Positions 31,161-37,644 of a stretch of DNA of 37,644 nt are shown here, piece by piece; within the stretch, counting starts at the first letter, position 1; every line of letters starts with the position of its first letter. Position numbers and translations under genes: made by a program. Under the pieces are notes generated by a model. That model searched no databases. It was not told where the DNA came from and was given only the letters and a program-made list of their open reading frames with translations. The stretch lies in assembly GCA_051880375.1 (NCBI GenBank), contig JBJENV010000089.1:1-37644 (forward strand), written 5' to 3'. Source of the stretch: SIG299 sp051880375. GTDB taxonomy: Bacteria > Bacillota > Clostridia > Lachnospirales > Lachnospiraceae.

Positions 31161-31973
31161 TTGGAAGGCAGGGATGATGAGTTGGAAGAAGTAGCGTTAA
31201 AGGTAACGGGACTGCGAAAAAAGTACCGTTCATTTGAATTGAAAGAGATCTCCTTTGAACTGCAACAGGGCTTTATTTTAGGACTGGTCGGACGAAACGG
31301 AGCGGGAAAGACGACACTGATGAAGTCGTTAATAAATCCGCAGTTTGCGGACGGGGGAGACATCTTTCTTGACGGTATCCATGCGATGAAAGACCCGCAT
31401 TCTTTAAAAAAGCAGATTGGCGTGCTGATGGAGGAAGCACCGTTTCTGTTTTCTAAGACACTTGCCGAAAACGGGGAATTGCTCGGAGCATTTTATGATA
31501 CGTTTTCTATGGAAGCCTTTTTATCCTACTTAAAACGGTTTGAACTGTATTCCGGTTCGTTGTATGCAGAACTGTCCAAGGGCATGCGGATGAAATTCCA
31601 GCTTGCCTTTGCACTGGCGCACAAGCCGAAGCTTTTACTTATGGATGAGGCAACCGGAGGACTGGATGTGGTATTCCGGAAGGAGTTTTTCTATCTGCTC
31701 CAGGAGGCGGTAGAACAGGAACTGCTTTCGGTCATCATTGCGACACACGTGACCGAGGATTTAGATAAGATTGCGGATTATGTGGCGTGTATCGAGGACG
31801 GGAGCTTAAAATTCTGCCGTTCCAAAGAAGAACTGTATGAAGAATACCGGGAATACCTCAGAAAAAGCGGTGCATCGGAGTTTAGCACGGGAAGAGGAGC
31901 GGCACGCTTGGAAGACATCATTTACAGGTACGATGCGATGCAGAAACAGCGAAAGGAAGGACAGACAGTATGA
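31161..31973 (+). CDS. ABC transporter ATP-binding protein (second ATPase of the operon)
   Basis: About 270 residues with Walker A GRNGAGKTT, a variant signature LSKGMRMKFQLAFAL, Walker B LLLMDEATGGLD and switch His in IATHVTEDLD. It is clearly a paralogue of the first ATPase in the operon, with the same signature context. The start is not an ATG: TTG at 31161 (AAGGGTGAG upstream) or TTG at 31182 (GGCAGGGA upstream) are both possible, the second giving an N-terminus close to MEEVALKVTGLRKKY. The C-terminal 45 residues are charged. It should pair with the small membrane protein that follows (ATGA overlap). Confidence 0.9.
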   Translation: MEGRDDELEEVALKVTGLRKKYRSFELKEISFELQQGFILGLVGRNGAGKTTLMKSLINPQFADGGDIFLDGIHAMKDPHSLKKQIGVLMEEAPFLFSKTLAENGELLGAFYDTFSMEAFLSYLKRFELYSGSLYAELSKGMRMKFQLAFALAHKPKLLLMDEATGGLDVVFRKEFFYLLQEAVEQELLSVIIATHVTEDLDKIADYVACIEDGSLKFCRSKEELYEEYREYLRKSGASEFSTGRGAARLEDIIYRYDAMQKQRKEGQTV

Positions 31974-32458
31974 AACGGGAAAAAGAGAAGAACATGACGC
32001 CGGAGGAGCAGTTTGACCGCACTGTCTTAGATGCACTGATGTATCCGTTGTTTATCCGGGTAATTATGGTACTGTTTGTCGGCATTGAGGCGTTTGGCTG
32101 TCTGATGCCGATGGAGCTGAATTTAAGCCTGTTGTTTCTGTTCTGCAGTATCCTGATTTTCTGGATTCTGCATCCCCTGCTTTATGAAACAAGAGGAAAC
32201 AGGATGGTGAGGAGAATCCGCATGTGCAGCTATTTTCCGGTCAGAAGAAGGGAGTTTCTTATGAGTAAAATAAAACTGGTTGCAAACTATATGGGAATAT
32301 TCTGGCCTGCCGTCGGAGTAATTGAGGTTCTGGTGATTGCTTTCTTTGATATGGAACGCTTTCTGGCGTCAATGATAGCCATTCCGGTGTTCAGTATAGT
32401 TATCACCGCACTTCTTTTGTTTTTTGGTACGGTAGGAGCAAAAAAGACCGAAATGTAA
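31970..32458 (+). CDS. Small membrane protein, probable ABC transporter subunit
   Basis: A 162-residue protein with four hydrophobic segments (about 27-47, 50-72, 105-128, 133-155) separated by a basic loop ETRGNRMVRRIRMCSYFPVRRREFLMSKIK. The loop YFPVRRREFLMSK is in a position comparable to the FLPMTQKEIRQY loop of the larger permease, so the protein may be a shortened permease paired with the second ATPase. I do not recognise a named family. It is the last gene of the operon; no hairpin terminator is evident before the next promoter. Confidence 0.7.
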   Translation: MKREKEKNMTPEEQFDRTVLDALMYPLFIRVIMVLFVGIEAFGCLMPMELNLSLLFLFCSILIFWILHPLLYETRGNRMVRRIRMCSYFPVRRREFLMSKIKLVANYMGIFWPAVGVIEVLVIAFFDMERFLASMIAIPVFSIVITALLLFFGTVGAKKTEM

Positions 32459-32487
32459 TTGCCATTTTTTGCGAAAAGGTATATAAT
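32459..32487 (+). promoter_or_regulatory. Promoter of the CDF-pduL unit
   Basis: TTGCCA at 32459-32464, immediately behind the preceding stop codon, a 17-bp spacer and TATAAT at 32482-32487. Confidence 0.75.
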
Positions 32488-32509
32488 AGGTGAAATCTCT
32501 TTTGATAGC

Positions 32510-32535
32510 CTGTGAAGGTTCAGAATGCTTCACAG
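32510..32535 (+). promoter_or_regulatory. Perfect 8-bp inverted repeat in the CDF leader
   Basis: CTGTGAAG (32510-32517) and CTTCACAG (32528-32535) with a 10-nt loop, between the promoter and the ribosome site GGAAGGAAG. It could be an RNA hairpin or an operator; it does not match a known manganese riboswitch. Confidence 0.5.
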
Positions 32536-32553
32536 AGCGGGAAGGAAGTTCAC

Positions 32554-33726
32554 ATGGTAGGATTACTCGAAAAATGGTTTATTAAAGACCGGGACAATGT
32601 AACGTCGCCGGCAGTCAGGCAGGCGTACGGCATGCTGTGCAGTATTGTCGGCATTTTCTTTAACGTGCTGCTTGCAGGAGGAAAATTTTTAGCCGGATTG
32701 CTCAGCGGCTCTATTGCAATTATGGCAGATGCGGCAAACAACCTGTCGGATGCGGCATCTTCGGTCATCGTTTTAGTTGGTTTTAAAATGGCAGGACAGG
32801 AACCGGATCCGGATCATCCGTTCGGACACGGAAGAATTGAATACATCTCCGGCCTGCTTGTTTCCGTCCTGATTATTTTCATGGCATGGGAGCTGTTTAA
32901 GTCTTCGTTAAGCAAGATTTTTCATCCGGAGGCAACGACCTTTGAGCCGGTGGTACTTTTTATTCTGCTTGCGGCTATTCTGGTAAAGCTTTATATCTTT
33001 TATTATAATCATCGCATCGGAAAGCGTATCGGCAGTGAAGCGATGCTTGCCACGTCAACCGACAGCTTAAGTGATATGGTAGCAACGACTGTAGTACTGG
33101 CATCCATGCTGGTATCACATTTCTTCCATATCAATATCGACGGCTATTGCGGCGTGCTTGTCGCACTTCTCATTTTTTATGCGGGTTTTAACGCGGCAAA
33201 GGACACCATCAGCCCATTGCTCGGACAGCCGCCGGAACCGGAATTTGTTCAACGGATTGAAGAAATCGTGATGTCTTATGAGGAAGTCATCGGTATCCAT
33301 GATCTGGTTGTCCATAATTACGGACCGGGCAGGACGATGATCTCGGTTCATGCAGAAGTCTCTGCTGACGGTGATATTCTGGTGCTGCATGATGTCATCG
33401 ACAATATCGAGCGCAGACTGCGGGAGGAGTTGCACTGCGAGGCAGTCATCCACATGGACCCGGTCAGCACAACGGATGAGGAAACCAAACAGTTAAAAGC
33501 ATTGGTAAAACAGATGACATCCGAGATTGCAGAAGAACTTTCCATTCACGATTTCCGTATTGTCAAGGGACCGACGCATACGAATGTGATTTTTGACGTT
33601 GTCGTTCCGTTCGGTTTTAAAATGTCGGATGAAAAGGTAGTGGAAGAAATCAAACATAAAATTAATGAGTACAACAACACGTATTTTGCGGTCATTGAGG
33701 TCGATAAGGATTATACGAAGAGATAA
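32554..33726 (+). CDS. Cation diffusion facilitator, probable manganese exporter
   Basis: A 390-residue metal/proton antiporter. The membrane domain has six segments starting at SIVGIFFNVLLAGGKFLAGLLSGS. The metal site lies in segment 2 (NNLSD within ADAANNLSDAAS) and segment 5 (DSLSD in TSTDSLSDMVAT), with HPFGHGRIEYI between segments 2 and 3. Zinc CDFs have His in segment 5; Asn/Asp with Asp/Asp is the pattern of Mn exporters such as MntE, so I infer Mn(II). The cytoplasmic domain (about 210-290) is followed by an extra C-terminal domain (about 300-390), giving a longer protein than YiiP. GGAAGGAAG supports ATG 32554; an in-frame GTG at 32512 lies in the hairpin. Confidence 0.87.
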   Translation: MVGLLEKWFIKDRDNVTSPAVRQAYGMLCSIVGIFFNVLLAGGKFLAGLLSGSIAIMADAANNLSDAASSVIVLVGFKMAGQEPDPDHPFGHGRIEYISGLLVSVLIIFMAWELFKSSLSKIFHPEATTFEPVVLFILLAAILVKLYIFYYNHRIGKRIGSEAMLATSTDSLSDMVATTVVLASMLVSHFFHINIDGYCGVLVALLIFYAGFNAAKDTISPLLGQPPEPEFVQRIEEIVMSYEEVIGIHDLVVHNYGPGRTMISVHAEVSADGDILVLHDVIDNIERRLREELHCEAVIHMDPVSTTDEETKQLKALVKQMTSEIAEELSIHDFRIVKGPTHTNVIFDVVVPFGFKMSDEKVVEEIKHKINEYNNTYFAVIEVDKDYTKR

Positions 33727-33744
33727 GGGAAGGGAGAACTTACG

Positions 33745-34389
33745 ATGCCACCGAAAATTCCGATTGAAACGTCGGCGCGACATGTACATATCACGAAAGA
33801 AGATTTTGAAGCATTGTTCGGCAAAGGGCGGGAACTGACTTTTGCAAAGGAGTTAAGCCAGCCGGGGCAGTATCAGGCGGCAGAGAAGGTAGCGGTTGTC
33901 GGACCGAAGGGCAGCTTTGAAACGGTTTCTATTTTAGGACCGTTTCGAAGCAAAACACAGGTGGAAATTTCCGTGACCGATGCAAGAAAGCTCGGCATTC
34001 CGAGCGTTATCCGCCAGTCCGGCGATATCGCCGGAACACCGGGATGCATCCTGCGCGCAGGGGATAAAGAGCTTGTACTGAACGAAGGCGTGATAGTTGC
34101 AAAGCGGCACATTCACATGCGTCCGATTGAAGCGTTCCAGTACAACGTAAAGGACAACGAAAATGTCTTTGTGATTACCAAAAGCTATGAGCGGAACCTA
34201 ATCTATGCGGATGTGGTCGTGCGTGTCAGCAATCAGTTCCGACTTGCCATGCATGTCGATACGGACGAGGCAAACGCCTTTGCCTGTCAGGATGAGCCGT
34301 ACGGCGTCATCGTCAAGTTTTTCGACAGCGATTCCTATACCGTGGATATGTGGATGGATGAAGTGTTGCGCGGCATTCACCGGTCTTAA
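33745..34389 (+). CDS. pduL: PduL-type phosphate acyltransferase
   Basis: Transfers an acyl group between CoA and phosphate (acetyl or propanoyl). The 214-residue protein has the two repeated PTAC halves. The first has ETSARHVHITKEDFEALFG (about 7-25, zinc-ligand His pair) and the second IVAKRHIHMRPIEAFQYNV (about 117-135, zinc-ligand His pair), with FRLAMHVDTDEANAF further on (another conserved His and Asp region). There is no N-terminal encapsulation-type peptide: the protein begins only six residues before the catalytic fold. GGGAGA precedes the ATG, 18 nt behind the CDF gene. No microcompartment shell or propanediol genes are in the window, so it is probably a cytosolic housekeeping phosphotransacylase replacing Pta; this is inference. 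Confidence 0.92.
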   Translation: MPPKIPIETSARHVHITKEDFEALFGKGRELTFAKELSQPGQYQAAEKVAVVGPKGSFETVSILGPFRSKTQVEISVTDARKLGIPSVIRQSGDIAGTPGCILRAGDKELVLNEGVIVAKRHIHMRPIEAFQYNVKDNENVFVITKSYERNLIYADVVVRVSNQFRLAMHVDTDEANAFACQDEPYGVIVKFFDSDSYTVDMWMDEVLRGIHRS

Positions 34390-34400
34390 AAAAGAAACTG

Positions 34401-35036
34401 TTATCTGGCTTCCCGAATCAGGCAGTACTGCTTGAGCGGGAAGTTTTTTTCTACAACGCCGTAAACTTTAAAACCGAATTTCTTATAAAATTCCACATTC
34501 TTTTCGTTATGTGTTTCCAGGGAAATCATCATATCGTGTGCCTGTGCATAGTCAATGGCTTCGTTCATTAACAGGGCGGCAATTCCGTGGTGCTGGACGT
34601 CCGGGTCTACAGCGAGATAAATAATATGAAGACGCTTTTTTTCATGAAGCTGGTCGGTCCATCTGGAATTTAAGTAATCTTCCCCTTTGATAAAGTTTGT
34701 GAAGGTTTTAAGGGAAGGGTCTTCCTTGATTAAAAATGAGTCGGTCTGAAGCGCCGCTTTTGCTTCGGTCAGATAAAAGTGCAGAATATGGTAGGGTTCC
34801 GCCTCATCCGAGACGACAAGGATACCGTGCAGCTTGGGGCTGTCACTGAAGATTTCACAGGTTTCATAAAATTCATCCATATCACAGTGAAACAGCTCCG
34901 GCATCAGACGCTTTCTGATTTCCGGGTCGGGAATCAGCGTTTCATACAGCGGGTCGTGCGCAAAGCAACGGTTGAGAAGCTGCTCTATCTTCGGCAGGTC
35001 TTCTTTTTGAACACGGTACAATTTGTCACTTTCCAT
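34401..35036 (-). CDS. GNAT-family N-acetyltransferase
   Basis: A 211-residue acetyltransferase of the Gcn5 superfamily. The conserved acetyl-CoA part is LHIIYLAVDPDVQHHGIAALLMNEAIDYAQAH (motif A, with the Q/R-x-x-G-x-A/G loop seen as QHHGIA) followed by MISLETHNEKNVEFYKKFGFKVYGVVE (motif B). The first part (about 1-120) is specific to a family of stand-alone GNATs of unknown substrate. I start at ATG 35036 because AAAGGAAG lies upstream at suitable distance; the ATG at 35057 would add 7 residues and has no site. It follows the M28 peptidase gene by 45 nt on the same strand and is probably co-transcribed. Confidence 0.88.
   Translation of the reverse strand: MESDKLYRVQKEDLPKIEQLLNRCFAHDPLYETLIPDPEIRKRLMPELFHCDMDEFYETCEIFSDSPKLHGILVVSDEAEPYHILHFYLTEAKAALQTDSFLIKEDPSLKTFTNFIKGEDYLNSRWTDQLHEKKRLHIIYLAVDPDVQHHGIAALLMNEAIDYAQAHDMMISLETHNEKNVEFYKKFGFKVYGVVEKNFPLKQYCLIREAR
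34409..34450 (+). terminator. Terminator of pduL, located inside the end of the convergent GNAT gene
   Basis: CTTCCCG (34409-34415) pairs with CGGGAAG (34437-34443), with an inner stem CAGGCAG/CTGCTTG, followed by TTTTTTT (34444-34450). It lies within the last 50 bases of the minus-strand acetyltransferase coding region. Confidence 0.85.
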
Positions 35037-35081
35037 TTGAATATGCTTCCTTTCCATGGCGTATGTGAAAAAGTACGCCGT

Positions 35082-37121
35082 TTACAAAAATGTTTCTTTT
35101 ACCGTCTGACTCAGTTCGTCCACGGTATCGGAGAGAAGAGAACACTGACGTCTGAATATTTCCCGAAGGGTGGCAAGCTCTTCGGAAAAATCCGTGCAGG
35201 CTTCTTCCTGCTTTTTCAGCAGAGAGGTTACGACGCCATACAGGTTTTCGTGCTTCATCAGACGTCCGTAACCCCATTTTAAGCGTTCACGCGGCTGCTT
35301 GAAGGAGTAATCCGTAAAATGGCGGTAGACCTCCTCATCAAACATGAATGCATAAGCGTTGTTGTTTAACTGATACAGCTTGCGCAGACCGGAAGAAAGG
35401 TTTCCGTTCTCCAGACTGCGGATGGTGCCGCCGAGCAGTTTTAAATTCTGCGTCAGGATTTCATGCGGGTACAGGACATTTCCGTACCAGTCAATGCGCA
35501 CAAAGGCATCCTGTTCGGTCTTGAACTTCTTTAAAAGAGCAGCTTCCCTGCTGCGATTTTCGTGAAACAGTTCTTCTGCTTCGGCGGTATTTCCGGAAGC
35601 AAGGAGTGATTCATAACGGCGGTTGCAGTCCAGCACTTTGGCGTATTCCTTTTCTGCCTTCTTTGCGGCGGACAGCAGGAGCTCCTTTAAGTCTTCCAGC
35701 TTTTCCTGCAATTCATCCGGAACAATCACGAGGTTGCAGTCTACTCCCTCGGCGGCTTTTTTCATCACCGGCGAGAAGCAGAGCGGGACAACGGCGGTCC
35801 GGTCGATTGCTTCAATCAGAAGGGCAAACAGCTCATGGTGAAGCCGGTACACCTGTTCGTCGTAAAAATCGTCGTTGTCAAACTGAGAATGATAATGCGT
35901 TTCCATAAAGCTTCCGCCCGTAAAGTCGTTGACCATGGAAGGAATTCCGGCAATCGCAATCGAAAAATCATCCGACCAGGTTTCAATCGGCGCAGTGATT
36001 TTGGTTTCTTCCGGGTAGGCGCGCGTCAGCATCGGAAGCTCCGAAAGAAATTCTTCCAGATAGCGCGTGTATTCGTAACAGCTCCGGATTCTTGCTCTTG
36101 TTCCGTGTGCAAGCGCCGGAAGCTCAAAGTTGAAATCGGCAATGACCTTTCCGACCCACTCCGGGTGTGCGGTAAATACCTGTTCATAAGCGCCCGTGGA
36201 CCAGTCGAAGCCGGAATCGGCAACGCCCCATTCCTCGGCTGCCATTGCACAGAACAGAATCGTATTGTTCGGCTGAAAGTCTGCTTCTATCAGTGCCTTT
36301 GCGATGCCGAGCATCATGGCAACGGCCGTGTTATCATCCTGAAAGCCGCTGAAATAGGAATCGTAATGTGCAGAAAGTAAGATGATGCGGTCCGGGTGTT
36401 TTCCCGGAAGACATCCGGTAATATTGTAGGTCGTGCAGTTCCTTGTGACACGGGAATCGGCATCTAAGGTAACGGACACTTCGGCGGAAGAGCCTTTGGA
36501 AGTGTCGGACTGCGCGTTCAGCAACGCTTTTAATAACCCAGCGTCCTTTCTCGAAATGGAAAACGCCGGAGCATCCTCCGGGCCTGCAATGTCCTGCGCA
36601 TTGAGCGCTTCTTCGTCGATTTCGCCGTAACCGCCGCTCTGGACGGCAATCAGCGCCGCGGCACCCTTTAAATGCGCCTGATAGACCGGATAATTAATCC
36701 ACCATTCGTCGCGCTGATTGATGTCTACGAGTACAAGCTTTCCGGTCACATCGATGCCCTCATATTCTTTTGCCGTACCCTTTCCAAGGTAGCAGAGTTT
36801 ATATTCTTTCGGCCCGTCGGTAACAAGGGTGGTCTGGTAAGCGCCAAGGTGAATCTGCCTGTTGACTCCGTCTGAGTCGGTAAAGGATAAGACGGCTTTT
36901 TTAAACTCCCAGCCGTCTACCGTGATGGCATCCTTTGTGACTGACGTAAGCCCCAGAGAGAGCATTTCGTCCTTTAGCATTTCACCGGTTTCAAATTCCG
37001 CAGCCGAGCCGGCAGGACGGTAGCCAAGCACCTCATTGGAGCGAAACTGTTCCATACGCTTTGCCAATCGGTAGGAATAGCCGGTATCCAGCTGTTTTAA
37101 GATGGTTTCCTGTATGTTCAT
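35082..37121 (-). CDS. M28-family zinc metallopeptidase with PA-like domain
   Basis: A 679-residue protein with no signal peptide or membrane segment, so probably cytoplasmic. An N-terminal region is followed by a PA-like insert (about 125-195: CYLGKGTAKEYEGIDVTGKLVLVDI, AHLKGAAALIAVQSGGYGE). Then comes the M28 catalytic core: ILLSAHYDSYFSGFQDDNTAVAMM (zinc His and bridging Asp), ILFCAMAAEEWG (general base Glu plus zinc Glu) and ETHYHSQFDNDDFYD (last zinc His). The C-terminal 200 residues are helical and charged with no recognised domain. It is an aminopeptidase or carboxypeptidase-like enzyme; the substrate is not evident. It starts a two-gene operon with the GNAT gene. Confidence 0.9.
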   Translation of the reverse strand: MNIQETILKQLDTGYSYRLAKRMEQFRSNEVLGYRPAGSAAEFETGEMLKDEMLSLGLTSVTKDAITVDGWEFKKAVLSFTDSDGVNRQIHLGAYQTTLVTDGPKEYKLCYLGKGTAKEYEGIDVTGKLVLVDINQRDEWWINYPVYQAHLKGAAALIAVQSGGYGEIDEEALNAQDIAGPEDAPAFSISRKDAGLLKALLNAQSDTSKGSSAEVSVTLDADSRVTRNCTTYNITGCLPGKHPDRIILLSAHYDSYFSGFQDDNTAVAMMLGIAKALIEADFQPNNTILFCAMAAEEWGVADSGFDWSTGAYEQVFTAHPEWVGKVIADFNFELPALAHGTRARIRSCYEYTRYLEEFLSELPMLTRAYPEETKITAPIETWSDDFSIAIAGIPSMVNDFTGGSFMETHYHSQFDNDDFYDEQVYRLHHELFALLIEAIDRTAVVPLCFSPVMKKAAEGVDCNLVIVPDELQEKLEDLKELLLSAAKKAEKEYAKVLDCNRRYESLLASGNTAEAEELFHENRSREAALLKKFKTEQDAFVRIDWYGNVLYPHEILTQNLKLLGGTIRSLENGNLSSGLRKLYQLNNNAYAFMFDEEVYRHFTDYSFKQPRERLKWGYGRLMKHENLYGVVTSLLKKQEEACTDFSEELATLREIFRRQCSLLSDTVDELSQTVKETFL

Positions 37122-37159
37122 ATCAGACCTTCTTTGCTTTGGATTTCTTTTTCACGCAC

Positions 37160-37188
37160 AGTATAGCACTTCTTTCGAAAAGTGTACA
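37160..37188 (-). promoter_or_regulatory. Probable promoter of the M28 peptidase gene
   Basis: On the minus strand, TATACT at 37165-37160 with an extended -10 TGC in front, and TGTACA 17 bp upstream (37188-37183) as a poor -35. Confidence 0.55.
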
Positions 37189-37276
37189 CCGGAAAATAAA
37201 AGTTTTGTCCTTCCTTTGAGTGCGGCTTTTTATATGGTCATCCTACGGAACGTGGGTTCCAATTCATGTTGTCAGA

Positions 37277-37313
37277 TGATATGATTACTTTAGTTGAAGC
37301 AGTAACCATATCA
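37277..37313 (+). promoter_or_regulatory. Inverted repeat upstream of the XRE-family gene
   Basis: TGATATGATTACT (37277-37289) and AGTAACCATATCA (37301-37313) match at 12 of 13 positions as an inverted repeat with an 11-nt centre. It lies just ahead of the regulator gene and could be its operator or a leader hairpin. TTGACA at 37315-37320 is too close to the ATG to be this gene's -35. Confidence 0.5.
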
Positions 37314-37334
37314 CTTGACAAAAGGAAGGATAAA

Positions 37335-37644
37335 ATGAATCAGATTAAGATAGGTAAATTTATTGCAGAGCGTAGAAAAGAACGTGGTTTTTTACAAAAA
37401 GATATTGCGACAAGATTAGGCATCAGCGAAAAGACAGTTTCTAAGTGGGAGTGCGGGAATGGGCTGCCTGAGGTTGTTTATATGGAGCCTTTGTGCCAGA
37501 TACTCGGTATTACAGTGAATGAGCTGCTGGCAGGGAAAACGATACCGATTCTGGAGTTAATGAATGCAATTGATATGTCACGGTTGGAATTGGTGAAACA
37601 ATTAGAATTTGAACAATTACGAATGCGTATCTATAAATTATATG
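37335..37644 (+). CDS. XRE-family transcriptional regulator (partial, runs off the window)
   Basis: The frame starting at ATG 37335, with AAAGGAAGGA just upstream, is open to the window end (103 codons visible). The N-terminus MNQIKIGKFIAERRKERGFL is followed by QKDIATRLGISEKTVSKWECGNGLPEV, a classic Cro/C1-type helix-turn-helix (residues about 5-62). LCQILGITVNELLAGKTIP then leads into a second region of unknown type (from about 70). Many Lachnospiraceae regulators of this form carry a membrane or sensory C-terminus; what follows cannot be seen. Confidence 0.9.
   Translation, partial: MNQIKIGKFIAERRKERGFLQKDIATRLGISEKTVSKWECGNGLPEVVYMEPLCQILGITVNELLAGKTIPILELMNAIDMSRLELVKQLEFEQLRMRIYKLY

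Noticed and set aside
37315..37320. TTGACA as a -35 box of the XRE-family gene
   Set aside because: Only 14 bp separate it from the ATG, leaving no room for a -10 box and leader.
1..37644. CRISPR arrays, insertion sequences, prophage genes
   Set aside because: No regularly spaced repeats, transposase, integrase or phage structural genes were seen on either strand.

Overview
The window looks like a chromosomal segment of a Lachnospiraceae-type member of the Clostridia (Bacillota). The evidence is the Firmicutes gene order cysE-cysS-mrnC-rlmB-sigH, two T-box leaders, a TPP riboswitch on an ECF-type thiamine S component, strong AGGAGG ribosome binding sites, near-consensus SigA promoters, a CZB chemoreceptor, and plant-polysaccharide hydrolases. 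There is no phage, CRISPR array or transposase gene. The genus cannot be read from the sequence.

Layout. 1-4482: a cysteine T-box leader controls cysE (serine acetyltransferase), cysS, mrnC (Mini-III), rlmB and sigH, with a tRNA-Thr gene 8 nt behind sigH. 4483-5263: a short accessory pair (DUF4160, DUF2442) with its own promoter and terminator. 5322-8650: two methyl-accepting proteins, one soluble with a zinc-binding CZB domain and one membrane-bound. 8697-11606 (minus strand): vitamin salvage, made of a riboswitch-controlled thiT and a pyridoxamine kinase followed by a probable pyridoxine ECF S component. 11653-14068: a hybrid histidine kinase with receiver and HPt domains. 14115-19122: a Trp T-box and trpS, then rfbB-rfbA-rfbD for dTDP-sugar synthesis (no rfbC here) and a Cof-type HAD phosphatase.

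19168-22144 is the most unusual part. It is a methionine ABC importer operon (metQNI). Its leader encodes a 34-residue peptide with 11 Met and 3 Cys, followed by a strong intrinsic terminator and possible alternative pairings, which is the layout of ribosome-mediated attenuation. The MetQ lipoprotein is circularly permuted: the segment that is C-terminal in ordinary MetQ comes first, directly after the lipobox, and the segment that is N-terminal in ordinary MetQ follows after a new linker.

22160-22340 is a long imperfect palindrome between convergent operons. 22406-28739 carries a YicI-like GH31 alpha-xylosidase (minus), a HelD-type RNA polymerase-associated helicase, and a GH43 lipoprotein with a LacI/CcpA-like palindrome in its leader. 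28738-29087 is an even longer near-palindrome of about 350 bp. 29090-32458 is a five-gene operon of two ABC ATPases, two membrane proteins and a YtrA-type GntR repressor, with a palindromic operator over its -10 region. 32459-34450 holds a cation diffusion facilitator with a manganese-type site and an orphan PduL phosphotransacylase. 34401-37121 (minus) holds an M28-family peptidase and a GNAT acetyltransferase. The window ends inside an XRE-family regulator starting at 37335.
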